Of a stretch of 64,000 bases of DNA, positions 52,462-60,711 are shown in pieces; position 1 is the first letter of the stretch, and each line of letters starts with the position of its first letter. A model generated the notes under the pieces. It was given only the letters and a program-made list of their open reading frames with translations, was not told the origin of the DNA and searched no databases. Location: NCBI GenBank assembly GCA_041686195.1, contig JAWLEI010000003.1, positions 40,272 through 104,271 of the forward strand. The letters run 5' to 3'. Origin of the DNA: Desulfovermiculus sp041686195 (GTDB taxonomy: Bacteria; Desulfobacterota; Desulfovibrionia; Desulfovibrionales; Desulfothermaceae). Made by a program: the position numbers and the translations under genes.

Positions 52462-53539
52462 ATTCGGCGAACACATCCACATACTGCCCGTATCCTTTTT
52501 TTCCCAAGTCTTCCTTGGGGATAAAACGAAGAGCGGCGGAATTGATGCAGTAGCGCTGGCCTGTGGGTTCCGGTCCATCCGCAAAGACATGTCCCAGGTG
52601 TGAGTCAGCGTATTTTGAACGGACTTCAGTTCTGGTCATAAATAGAGATCGATCCTCACGGGTAACGAGGTGCTCCGGTTCCAGAGGGCGGGAGAAGCTG
52701 GGCCATCCAGTCCCGGAATCGAATTTATCCCTGGAGGAGAACAAGGGTTCTCCTGAGACTACATCCACATAGATGCCATCCTTCTTGTTGTCCCAGTACT
52801 CATTGAGAAAAGCGGGTTCAGTGCCGTTTTTCTGGGTCACCTTGAACTGTAAATCGCTTAAACGTGCCTGCAAAACTTCTGGCTTTGGTCTGGTGTATTT
52901 TGATCCCTCTGGAGGAGCGCTGTTTTGAGGCTCTCCCTTATGGGCCCAATGCCTTGATATGAAAGATTCCCGCCCGGAGAGAGAGTTGTAGCTTTCATAA
53001 TGAACCGGGTTTTTCCGGTAGTAGTCCTGGTGTTTTTCCTCAGCCGGGTAAAAGTTTTTCAGAGGTTCGATGGGAGTGACAACAGGGCGGTCAAAGCGGC
53101 CGGATTGGCTTAATTTTTGCCGCGACTCTTCAGCAATGTCTCTTTCTTTCTCGGTCTGATACAAAATGGCCGAGGAATATTGGAGACCGCGATCTGCAAA
53201 CGAGCCGTCCTGGTCAGTGGGATCATACATGGTCCAGAATGACTCCACCAATTGAGCATAGGACACACTGTCAGGATCGTAAACAACTTTTACCGCTTCT
53301 CTGTGTCCGGTCGTTCCAGTGCAGACCTGCTCATAGCTGGGATTCTCCACATCTCCGCCGCTGTATCCGGATACAGCTTTGTGCACTCCGGGAATCTTTT
53401 CAAATTTGGCCTCAATACACCAGAAGCATCCCCCGGCAAAATAGGCCTCATCCAAGGACTTGGATTGAGCAGCCTTTGAGGTTTGGGCTTGGGTGAGGCC
53501 GAGCATGGAAAGCATGGCTAAAGTAAAAAAAATTTTCAT
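52460..53539 (-). CDS. msrAB: Secreted MsrA-MsrB fusion peptide methionine sulfoxide reductase
   Basis: 359-residue bifunctional repair enzyme. A signal peptide (IFFTLAMLSMLGLTQAQ, about 3-19) sends it to the periplasm. The MsrA domain (about 30-190) has the nucleophile in AGGCFWCIEAKFEKIPGV. The MsrB domain (about 230-355) has GTGWPSFSRPL, RTEVRSKYADSHLGHVF and the catalytic Cys in QRYCINSAAL. The CxxC zinc pairs of many MsrB proteins are absent. It reduces both sulfoxide epimers of protein methionine and suggests exposure to oxidants. GAGGGAG precedes the ATG. Confidence 0.94.
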   Translation of the reverse strand: MKIFFTLAMLSMLGLTQAQTSKAAQSKSLDEAYFAGGCFWCIEAKFEKIPGVHKAVSGYSGGDVENPSYEQVCTGTTGHREAVKVVYDPDSVSYAQLVESFWTMYDPTDQDGSFADRGLQYSSAILYQTEKERDIAEESRQKLSQSGRFDRPVVTPIEPLKNFYPAEEKHQDYYRKNPVHYESYNSLSGRESFISRHWAHKGEPQNSAPPEGSKYTRPKPEVLQARLSDLQFKVTQKNGTEPAFLNEYWDNKKDGIYVDVVSGEPLFSSRDKFDSGTGWPSFSRPLEPEHLVTREDRSLFMTRTEVRSKYADSHLGHVFADGPEPTGQRYCINSAALRFIPKEDLGKKGYGQYVDVFAE

Positions 53540-53579
53540 AATCTCCCTCTTTATAAGCCAATTGGGGTGTAATGTTAGC

Positions 53580-53599
53580 AATGATTATTATTAACAATT
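53580..53599 (-). promoter_or_regulatory. Fur/PerR-like operator candidate upstream of msrAB
   Basis: On the minus strand AATAATAATCATT matches 12 of 13 positions of the Fur core AATGATAATCATT. It lies about 40 bases upstream of the msrAB start in a short AT-rich stretch, where iron- or peroxide-responsive control of a reductase would make sense. One half-site only; tentative. Confidence 0.35.
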
Positions 53600-53759
53600 A
53601 AATTCTCCTTTGGCAAGAGGGCAAACTGCTCGGACCAATGTTGTGTGGCAATTGATTTCCTCTGCATCCGGACAAGCTGAACGCTTCGAGCACTCTGCAC
53701 TTGAGAACAAAATTACCGTGGAGCAGGTTGGTCGGCAGTCGACTTTATCGAAACGGTCT

Positions 53760-55916
53760 TTATCGATAAGCGAAGGGAAAGAGAGCAGGCAGATGATGCC
53801 GGGTTTGAAAAAGGATGTCCCGCCACGTCCTCATTTCAAGGATTACAGCGAAATGTTCATTGTGTAATGAAGAATAAATGGTGTCCATGGCCTCTCTGGT
53901 TTCTTTTTCCAGCCATGTTTTCGGGGCCAAGCCGTGGTAATCCAATAAAGATAAGGGCACAAGGAGCATGGCCTTGGTTGTTTCTCCAGGTATGGCCTTG
54001 CAGATGCTGACCGCTGTTTCCCAGCAGACTTTTTGTTGGTCTTTGTCCGGCATGAGCCGACCGAAATTCACGGCCCACAACTGCCAGGGGTGGGCGTTGG
54101 GGATTTGATCCCAGCGACAGGTCCAGTAATGGATATACTCTGAGGGCAGACTGCGGCCGCTGTCAGCCAGAAAGCGGACAAAAGCCGCATGTTGAAACGG
54201 ATTTTCCGTTTCCGGTTCAAAATGCTCCAGCTCCGAGCATTCCAGATATGCCTGCAGGGCCTCATGGGCTTTCCCGGATTCTCCGGCGTCCAGATAGGCG
54301 TAGACCAAGTAGGAGAACTCCCGCAACCAGTCCGGACGAGAGTCTGCACGCTGCCCTTGGCCAAAGGCCAGCTGGGCCTGGTGTACGTATTTGCGGCATT
54401 GTTCAAGGTAGTCCGGACCGCAGAACCCGAAATGCTGGGCCAGGGTTCCGTAGAGGCAGCCCAAAGCCCTGTGCACTGCAGGCCTGCCCAGCTGTAATCG
54501 ATGGTGGAAACGTTTTTCCTCTCCAGCCAGAGTTTCCTGCACCTCTGGGCCCAGGCTGTGCAGTATGGCCGGGTCAAACACGAATCGGTTATGCTGGTCC
54601 TGGACCATTCGTTCAGCTTGAAACATGATCAGCTTGACCTCACCCTGATCTGAACAGGCTATCTCCTCCTCCAGGTTGTGCGTGTCCATCCATTCTTTCC
54701 ATGCCTCCCAGGCAGTAACCCGACCCTGGTGCCGACAGCGCATGAGCTGCAAACGGCAGATACGCAGGCAGAGCTCAGGACTCTGCACGTATACATCATC
54801 CATGTCTTGGATGTATATGCTGTCCAGAACGGCCTGGATCAAGGCCTGGTTGACCTGGGGGGCATCAATGTGGGGGCAGAGCAGATCCAGAATTTGACTG
54901 AGACCGGGCATGTCCTGGGACGTGAACAAAGAACGGATTGCGGAACGGATAACCCTGTATTCGTGTTCCACATGGCTGACTGCGGGCTGGGAAAGGCAGA
55001 GCAGGCTGGATAGGAGCTGATACGGACTTTGCTCGGTCTGCAGGGCTTGGATCAGGGCCCTGCCCTGGCCCGGGGCGTACAAACGCCAAAGACTTCGGGC
55101 TGTGCTCAGGTCTGGCACTGAAAGAACCTTAGGGCCGTTTTTTATGCTGGGCAGTGAAGGAGTGCTTTCAGTGATGGGAACAATGAGTCCGCGAATATTC
55201 GCAGCCTCGGCCGCCCGGGCTTTGGCCTCCATATGGGCGGGAGGAAGCAGGCCACCGGATGAGTGCAGGCCGCCTGTTGCGGCCAGGCTGGGGGCCGGGG
55301 TATGTGTAGTCAGGGTATGGAAGCCGAGCAGGACCGGCAAACCCAGAGAAGATCCGCGGATGTGTATTCCGGGCTGATGAAACTTGATGATTGGCCAAAA
55401 GAAAAACCCGGCTCCGGAAGACGGGCTTTCCAATGCGGCTGCTGTGTGCACTGCAGCCCTTGCCTTTGCATCCAGACATGTTTCGGCCCAGCCCGGCATG
55501 ATGGAAGAGGGCCTGGGGGACCTTTGTCCCACCAAGGTCCAGATCAAAGATGCCCTACCGGAGTGTTCATTGGCCACAAGTACAGGGATGCGCTGCCAGA
55601 TCGATTCCATAAGCTCGGGCCAGGAAAGAGGCAGGCCAATGACCTGGGGCGATGTCCATGCCTGCAGTGCTGCTACGATGTCTGGATCAGGGGCGGTGGT
55701 CAAAGCCAGGCTGGAGAGGCACAGGGCATGAAGTAGAAACAGCTCCTCTTCTGGCAGAGACCCGGCAATTAAGGAGAGGCAATCCTCCAGGTCCTTGTTC
55801 CTGGGCCATAGGTCCGGGTGCGGACTCAGACAAACCCGGTTCCACAAAGGAAAAAAGCTTTGAGTTCCAGCCCAGGCCGCCAATTCTTCCAGGGTCCAGG
55901 AGGGATTGAGTCTCAT
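53760..55916 (-). CDS. Lon-like (S16) Ser-Lys peptidase-domain protein without ATPase, third gene of an unknown operon
   Basis: 718-residue protein, not recognised as a whole. Residues about 180-280 align with the Lon proteolytic domain: IHIRGSSLGLPVLL (Ser190 at the GPSAG position), LAATGGLHSSGGLLPP (Thr214), and MEAKARAAEAANIRGLIVP (Lys232). The Ser-Lys spacing is 42 residues versus 43 in E. coli Lon. No Walker A/B motif is present. Residues 1-180 and 320-718 are mostly helical and unassigned. It begins at an ATG overlapping the previous stop (ATGA), so it is co-translated with its neighbour. Probably a cytoplasmic, ATP-independent protease or binding protein; substrate unknown. Confidence 0.72.
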   Translation of the reverse strand: MRLNPSWTLEELAAWAGTQSFFPLWNRVCLSPHPDLWPRNKDLEDCLSLIAGSLPEEELFLLHALCLSSLALTTAPDPDIVAALQAWTSPQVIGLPLSWPELMESIWQRIPVLVANEHSGRASLIWTLVGQRSPRPSSIMPGWAETCLDAKARAAVHTAAALESPSSGAGFFFWPIIKFHQPGIHIRGSSLGLPVLLGFHTLTTHTPAPSLAATGGLHSSGGLLPPAHMEAKARAAEAANIRGLIVPITESTPSLPSIKNGPKVLSVPDLSTARSLWRLYAPGQGRALIQALQTEQSPYQLLSSLLCLSQPAVSHVEHEYRVIRSAIRSLFTSQDMPGLSQILDLLCPHIDAPQVNQALIQAVLDSIYIQDMDDVYVQSPELCLRICRLQLMRCRHQGRVTAWEAWKEWMDTHNLEEEIACSDQGEVKLIMFQAERMVQDQHNRFVFDPAILHSLGPEVQETLAGEEKRFHHRLQLGRPAVHRALGCLYGTLAQHFGFCGPDYLEQCRKYVHQAQLAFGQGQRADSRPDWLREFSYLVYAYLDAGESGKAHEALQAYLECSELEHFEPETENPFQHAAFVRFLADSGRSLPSEYIHYWTCRWDQIPNAHPWQLWAVNFGRLMPDKDQQKVCWETAVSICKAIPGETTKAMLLVPLSLLDYHGLAPKTWLEKETREAMDTIYSSLHNEHFAVILEMRTWRDILFQTRHHLPALFPFAYR

Positions 55917-56914
55917 TCCTGTTCTATCCCCCACCGGCCCACAATCAAGATCTTGAGTTTTCCTTGTGTGTGGTCGGCGGAGATTAAGCGGGAAAAGGTC
56001 ACCTGAAAATATGTGCCTTCAGGGACAATGCTCGTTGCATCCGCTGCATGGGGCGATAGGTCTTGAACCCACCATGCATGCAGGACTTCAGGCTGGCCTT
56101 CAAAATCTTTAAGCCGACCGGCAATGAACAGACCCTGCTCAGAGATGTCCATGATGGTGATGACTGCCTGAGCCGGAGCAATGTGCATCTCGTTATCCGG
56201 ATCGAACCACACATAATTGGCAGTGATTTCTTCTTCATCCGCTGCAGCCAGGGGAAGATTGGTCCACTGAGCAAGGCCGAGGAGCGCGTGCGGAGACAGA
56301 TCCTGACCTGAAGGGAGTTTGATTTCCGGATGGGTGTTTTGAATATGGGTCCGCAGGGAATTGGGGTCCAGGGAGGCGAGCAGATCTGCTTGTGCCCGGG
56401 GTTTTTCTGTCTCGTTGCCCAAAGCAAGAGCGGAGAACAGCGAGCGAGTGGCCATGATATGCCCGGTTTTCAGTTCCAGTTCCCGAAAGGCCTGCAGAAC
56501 GCTGTACGGTTCTGGGTCGGGATGGGGATGGCCTGCTTGGGCCACAGCGGCTTTCAGGCGGTCATTGGGGATTATTTCTCGGCAGGAATCCAGATCGTCA
56601 ACAGCCAGGGTGTAAACGTTCCAGGCCTGGGCCAATCCCTGTCTTGATGAAAGCTGTACATCGCCCGGACCAGCCAGCTCAGATTCATGAAAGACCTGGG
56701 CCACGCGTACAGCCTGTATCGGCTCAAAGAAAACGGACAAAATCAAAACCAAAGGAGGGTTGAAGTAGGCCGCCCCTGGTCCCCAACCAGCCAGGTGCGG
56801 CTTTAAACTCCAGATTTGACCTGGGGCAGGCTCTATATTTTGGGGTTGGGTATGCATTCTTCCCTTGGGAATAAAACTCTCATCATGTGCTCCCTTCTCA
56901 GTGCCTCTCAGCAT
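55913..56914 (-). CDS. Uncharacterised protein, second gene of the Lon-like operon
   Basis: About 333 residues (or 314 if it starts at the ATG at 56857, after AAGGGA). The N-terminal part has PGQIWSLKPHLAGWG, YFNPPLVLILSVFFEP, VRVAQVF and LAGPGDVQLS, a beta-rich pattern faintly like a PemK/MazF-type barrel; this is a guess. The middle is helical and acidic. The C-terminal part (VITIMDISEQGLFIAGRL, LKILIVGRW) is again beta-rich. The first ATG overlaps the stop of the upstream gene (ATGCTGA), and the stop overlaps the Lon-like gene. No recognised family. Confidence 0.6.
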   Translation of the reverse strand: MLRGTEKGAHDESFIPKGRMHTQPQNIEPAPGQIWSLKPHLAGWGPGAAYFNPPLVLILSVFFEPIQAVRVAQVFHESELAGPGDVQLSSRQGLAQAWNVYTLAVDDLDSCREIIPNDRLKAAVAQAGHPHPDPEPYSVLQAFRELELKTGHIMATRSLFSALALGNETEKPRAQADLLASLDPNSLRTHIQNTHPEIKLPSGQDLSPHALLGLAQWTNLPLAAADEEEITANYVWFDPDNEMHIAPAQAVITIMDISEQGLFIAGRLKDFEGQPEVLHAWWVQDLSPHAADATSIVPEGTYFQVTFSRLISADHTQGKLKILIVGRWGIEQE

Positions 56915-57811
56915 AGATGCAAGCTCTGAAAGGTCCGGGCTTTCTTGCAGGATTTCCAGCCGTACCAGGCCTGGGTAGGTTCACTGTGGTAGATTATTCC
57001 ATGAGCTTGGCTGAGCAGGCTCCGTATGCGCCGATACATTGCATGCCAAGGGCTGTGAGCAGAGGTCCGTCTTTTATCAAGACAGGAACGGACAAAAAGC
57101 TTGATCAGGGTGGAGACCAGTTTGCTCCCTTCCCCCTGTTCGGCCAAAAGGACCAGGTCCTGACGTTTGTCTGGGGCCAGCTCGGCCACAAAGAGCCACA
57201 GGTCGTGGATTACGTCCTGGAGCACGTCTGGGGAATAATCCAATCCATACATCCCTTCCGGCAACTGACGCAGGGCGCGTCGGGCACATAAGGTGAGAAA
57301 ATCAAGCCCTGCTTGACTGTGCAGCCAATTTTGGAATCGATCATCGGCTGCAACCATCAGCTCCACCTCATCAGCCGATCCATGGGCACCCGGCCCCAGA
57401 AAAAGAGGTTTTGGGTGAACCGCCGGTCCCTGGGCACCGGAAAGCTCAAATCTTCCAGGACAAAAGAGGTCCGGTCCATAATCCGGCCGGTGATCTCCAA
57501 ACGGGTATTGCGGGGAATATAGGTCCACGGCCCGGGACTGGAAGTGCAGGGGCACGCAAAAACCGCCAAGCTGGATGTTGCCTGGAGGACAAAAACGGAT
57601 GGCTGGTTCTGATGTGACGGGGAAAAGTTGAAGTCAGGGTTTGTAATGCCTGGTCCGGAGCGCCGTGAAAAAGCATCCTTTCCTGCCACAGAAAGGGCGG
57701 GACGTGTTGAATATCTGCTCCCAATTTCTCCAGATCCACTTGTGGACGCTGAGGCGGGATTTCCCAAATCTGGTCCAAGGCTTTGGGCAGGCGGTCAGTT
57801 GTGGAAGTCAT
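56908..57811 (-). pseudogene. Uncharacterised protein, first gene of the Lon-like operon, apparent +1 frameshift
   Basis: About 300 residues if one extra base is removed. Frame 1 reads MTSTTDRLPKALDQIWEIPP to about DQALQTLTS. Frame 2 takes over at LFPVTSEPAIRFCPPGNIQL and runs through YGPDLFCPGRFELSGAQ, DEVELMVAADDRFQNWLHSQ, and DLVLLAEQGEGSKLVSTLIK to the stop. The switch is at the GGGGAAAAG run, 57619-57627 (plus strand), where a one-base indel or sequencing error is plausible. The C-terminal third is helical with SPWHAMYRRIRSLLSQ. Family not recognised. Called broken only because of the frameshift; it may be intact in the living cell. Confidence 0.55.
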
Positions 57812-58052
57812 ATTCCTATTCCAGTTATATCCCGCCATTGCATTTACAGATGGAAACTGCACATTTCCCTTTGTCATTGCCGGGCAATCCAGCAAAACGC
57901 CTTGCTTTCATGAACAAAGATAAAGACTGGAATCCCATCTTACCCAGCTTCCTGATGGTCCAGTCTTTTGCTCTCGCATTCCATGGAAGGCTTAACTGGG
58001 TGTCAATATTTCTTTAAAAAACTCTTCACTTCAACCGTGATGCCTATTGAAA

Positions 58053-58725
58053 ATGCGCCGCACGTACGGGATTTATCTATTGCAGCAAAGCAGCTTGGTC
58101 AGCCTGGGAGTGGTAGACGTGGATCTGGTCAAAAGACTGCGTACAAATGGGTTGAGCTCCTCGGTCCGCAGTCAGATCCGAAAGGAACGGGATTATCTTA
58201 TGTCCCGCCTGCCGGAGATCAGTGAAAGTTTGGATTTTTTTCCTTTGGCGGAATTCAGTGGGGGCAAAGGCTATCATTTCTGGTTTTTCTTTGAACCCCC
58301 TGTCCCGGACAGGCAGGCCCGGCCGGTATTGAACGGGATTGTTAATCGGCTGAAGGGTGATGTGTCCTGTTTTGAGCTGGAGGTCTTTCCCAAGCAGGAT
58401 ACTATTTCAGGGAAAGGTTTTGGCAATTTGGTTAAACTGCCCCTGGGGCTGCGCCGAGTCACAGGCACGCGGTCCTATTTTTTGCCCCGGCCGGGCCGGG
58501 GTGTATGGGAGGATCTGTCTAAGCTGGAATCTGTGCGCATCAGCTGTCTGGACCAGGCCGCGTCCAAGGCTGAAAAGGAAAAATCAGCACAGCCCATTGC
58601 TCCATTGCCCTCAATGGCATATCCAGGACGGGCCTGCGGAAAGAGTTGATTCCCTACAAGACGCATTGGAGCAACTCCGACAGAGCCTGGATCTGGTCAA
58701 GCGGTTCTTGCCAGTCAAGGAATAA
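58053..58725 (+). pseudogene. Archaeo-eukaryotic primase (AEP) domain fragment, CRISPR-associated/TOTE primase-like
   Basis: The reading frame carries all three AEP motifs: LGVVDVDL (DxD metal ligands, about residue 21), AEFSGGKGYHFWFFFEPPVP (sGGxGxH), and FELEVFPKQD with GNLVKLPLG. This is the sequence style of primase-polymerases in TOTE systems and of CRISPR-associated primase-polymerases. Upstream the frame is closed by a stop at 58038, so the usual N-terminal region is missing. Near 58600 the frame shifts by one base; after it HIQDGPAERVDSLQDALEQL continues to the stop at 58725. Truncated plus frameshifted, so probably inactive, although the AEP core is intact. Confidence 0.72.
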
Positions 58726-58763
58726 ATCCTGGGCTCAGCTTCCTGATGAGCCCGGGATCTACT

Positions 58764-58798
58764 GTTCAGCTTTGCCTCCGGCAAATCTGAAATATTTT
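58764..58798 (+). repeat. Dispersed repeat family 2, copy 2
   Basis: Identical over 35 bases to 12444-12478 (GTTCAGCTTTGCCTCCGGCA through GAAATATTTT). Located after the primase fragment. Confidence 0.75.
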
Positions 58799-59145
58799 CC
58801 CTCTTGAGCCAGGCTGTGGCCTGGCAGCCCTGGACAGCCAAGCCAGCGACCGGGGTTGAGTTTTGTTCCATTCTTGTTGACTTAAGCATTGAGCCTGGCC
58901 ACAGGGTAGCTGAGCATAGAGGGAGAAAATCTTAACCAGCTGAAATATTGTATCATCATCCTATTAGGGGTGTGGCTCTGTGTATCATTGATTATATCAA
59001 TAGGTAACGATAAAAAAGCACGCAAAATTAAGGTCCAGAAAATCTACCGGCAGCGATTTGAAGGGGGTAGGTGTGGTTTTTATGCTCTCGTCCCTTGACT
59101 GACAAGGGTTTTCAGGGTAAGAGCCCGGAGAAATGCCCCGATTTG

Positions 59146-59357
59146 ATTCCATTTTGCTGTCGTGAAGTAGACCATCAATTGGCTCTATTCAGGGGGTGAG
59201 CGTGGGTACGGTGATACACTTGACTGGGGAAGCAAAATGGAATTGAGGGGATTGAGACTCAATTCCAGCCGGAAGCCGTCTGGAATTGACATGGTCTAGA
59301 AAAATGCTCGGATTTAAAATGATTGAGGGAAGCGTCAATTGTGCAGTAAAATGAAAT
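59146..59357. repeat. Three short ATTYCATTTTRCT repeats, one direct and two inverted
   Basis: Copies at 59146-59158 (plus), 59231-59243 (minus) and 59345-59357 (minus). TAGACCAT with TCAATT also recurs at 59168 and, inverted, near 59283-59297. The unit 59231-59258 ends GGGGATTGAGAC, which is how some CRISPR repeats end, but no regular repeat-spacer period is found. Confidence 0.4.
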
Positions 59358-59375
59358 AGGGCTTGATTCTTATTT

Positions 59376-59408
59376 AAAAATTCCGGGTCTTCCGCCCGGA
59401 ATTTTTTT
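59376..59408 (+). terminator. Terminator-type hairpin upstream of the TPR gene
   Basis: AAAAATTCCGGG and CCCGGAATTTTT flank a short loop, and TTTTTTTT follows on the plus strand. It is an intrinsic terminator in form and works in both directions. It stands 66 bases before the TPR start, with no intact plus-strand gene in front of it, so it probably ended a transcript whose gene is now decayed. Confidence 0.65.
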
Positions 59409-59473
59409 TGAAAAACTTTCCGGCTCAACCGTGATCAAATATAGAACCCATTTTTTCACAAGGAGCCGGAACC

Positions 59474-60630
59474 ATGTGTCTGCACCCACCTCCTTTATGG
59501 CCGGATAATTCCCAGCCGTTCTTTCCTTCATTGCAGCTTTATTCCGCCTCTGTTCCGGGGGCATTCAGCATTGGCAGCATCATTGCCTCTCTTACCGGGG
59601 GAGACCTGGAGAAGATTATGGATCAGATCGAAGCCAACGATCCTGTCAAAGGGATGATGACCGGGATTTTCTGCAGGGGCTGGCTGAGCACGGCCGTTCG
59701 ACTGAAGATCTGGAGAAACGTCGAAAGCAGGCTCTGGCTGAGATCAATGATCTGAGAAGCGACAACAGGTGGGAAGACATCGTCACCCTGTTTTATCCCC
59801 TGGAGCAGCATGCTCCGGAGTTGATCCAGGCCGGACTGGATACTGAGTTGAGGACTGAGCTGGCTTTTGCCTTGGGACAAACCAGTCGCCACGATCAGGC
59901 CATTGCTGAGTTCGAGACTTGCGTCCAGTCCGATCCGGACTCATTTTTAGCTGTTTCCGGATTGGCCTATGCCCTGTACAACTCCCTGTTTGCAGCCAAA
60001 AACCGTGAGATTCTGCTCACCCCGGAAGCCAAGCGGAAGCGTATAGAAGCTGCCCATGCCTGGTTTGAAAAGGCCCAGCAGCTCAAGCCGGACGGAGTAA
60101 CCAACTTCTATCGTCAAGGCATGCTGTACAAAAACGTGCAAGGCAAAACCAGGTTGGCTGTGCCCTCATTTGCCAAGGCTGTAGAGAACTGGAAGGCGTA
60201 TCCGCCTGAGAAGCAGGAAGCGAGGCACCAGGAACGCAAAAATTATATCAAATCGTTGTACAATCTTGCGTCGTGTCGATCCAAAATCGAGGAAGTCAAA
60301 GGGGCTCTACCGCTCATTGAAGCGTGCATCCAGGAGGATGAGTCCAGCGGACTGTTGAAGATGGAGCACAAGTATTTTGCCTTGGGCAAGATCCAGTATC
60401 AGCAGGGCAATCTGGATCAGGCTCTGCATGCATTGGATATGGCTGCGCAATTCACCAATGCCAAAGACGGAGATTATGTCTTTGAGCTCAAGGCCAGGGT
60501 CTTTTTGCAGAAAAAAGAATTTCAAAAAGGTTTTTCTTTGTTCCCAGGGTCCTCTCTGGGGACGTCTTTTTCTTATGGCTCCGGTCATCATCTTTTACTT
60601 ATCTGTTCTCAGGGTTCAACCAAGACGTAA
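59474..60630 (+). pseudogene. TPR-like helical-repeat protein, frameshifted, next to cas remnants
   Basis: N-terminal frame MCLHPPPLWPDNSQPFFPSL ... IMDQIEANDPVK stops making sense near 59655, where the frame one base earlier continues DDDRDFLQGLAEHGRSTEDLEKRR split as helices, then TPR-like units: LAFALGQTSRHDQAIAEFE, AHAWFEKAQQLKPDG, ALGKIQYQQGNLDQALHALD. A one-base deletion around 59650-59660 explains it. The C-terminus after FLQKKEFQKGF turns into unlikely sequence (SLFPGSSLGTSFSYG), suggesting a second lesion. Without frameshift it would be about 385 residues. TPR proteins accompany CRISPR-associated primases in some loci; the role here is unknown. Confidence 0.6.
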
Positions 60631-60658
60631 AGAAGGGGGCTGGAGCCCCAAGAAAGGA

Positions 60659-60684
60659 TGTTACGAGGGAGGACTCTCGTAACA
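60659..60684. repeat. 9-bp inverted repeat before the cas1-cas2 fusion
   Basis: TGTTACGAG and CTCGTAACA around GGAGGACT. It ends 27 bases before the fusion start codon and its loop carries a GGAGG. It could be an operator or a hairpin hiding a ribosome-binding site. Confidence 0.4.
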
Positions 60685-60711
60685 AAGAAACCTTCAACCC
60701 AGAAGTATCAT

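Larger units (their letters stand above)
58726..59473. other. 748-base non-coding stretch with repeat remnants
   Basis: Holds a hairpin (CCTGGGCTCA...TGAGCCCGGG, 58731-58754), a family-2 dispersed repeat (58764-58798), an AT-rich part around 58940-59040 with a closed hydrophobic open frame and no start codon, three copies of ATTYCATTTTRCT, and a terminator-type hairpin. No complete gene and no clear CRISPR array. Confidence 0.6.

Noticed and set aside
57390..57600. Alternative frame in the first Lon-operon gene (reading TRLEITGRIMDRTSFVLEDL)
   Set aside because: It looks protein-like, but using it needs two frameshifts; the chosen frame needs one and sits at a homopolymer.
58930..59098. Short hydrophobic open frame (CIIILLGVWLCVSLIISIG followed by a basic tail)
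   Set aside because: No ATG/GTG/TTG with a ribosome-binding site in a sensible place; could be a gene scrap but cannot be supported.
59100..59400. CRISPR array
   Set aside because: Searched by eye for regular 28-37 base repeats with 30-40 base spacers; only short, irregular, mixed-orientation repeats found.
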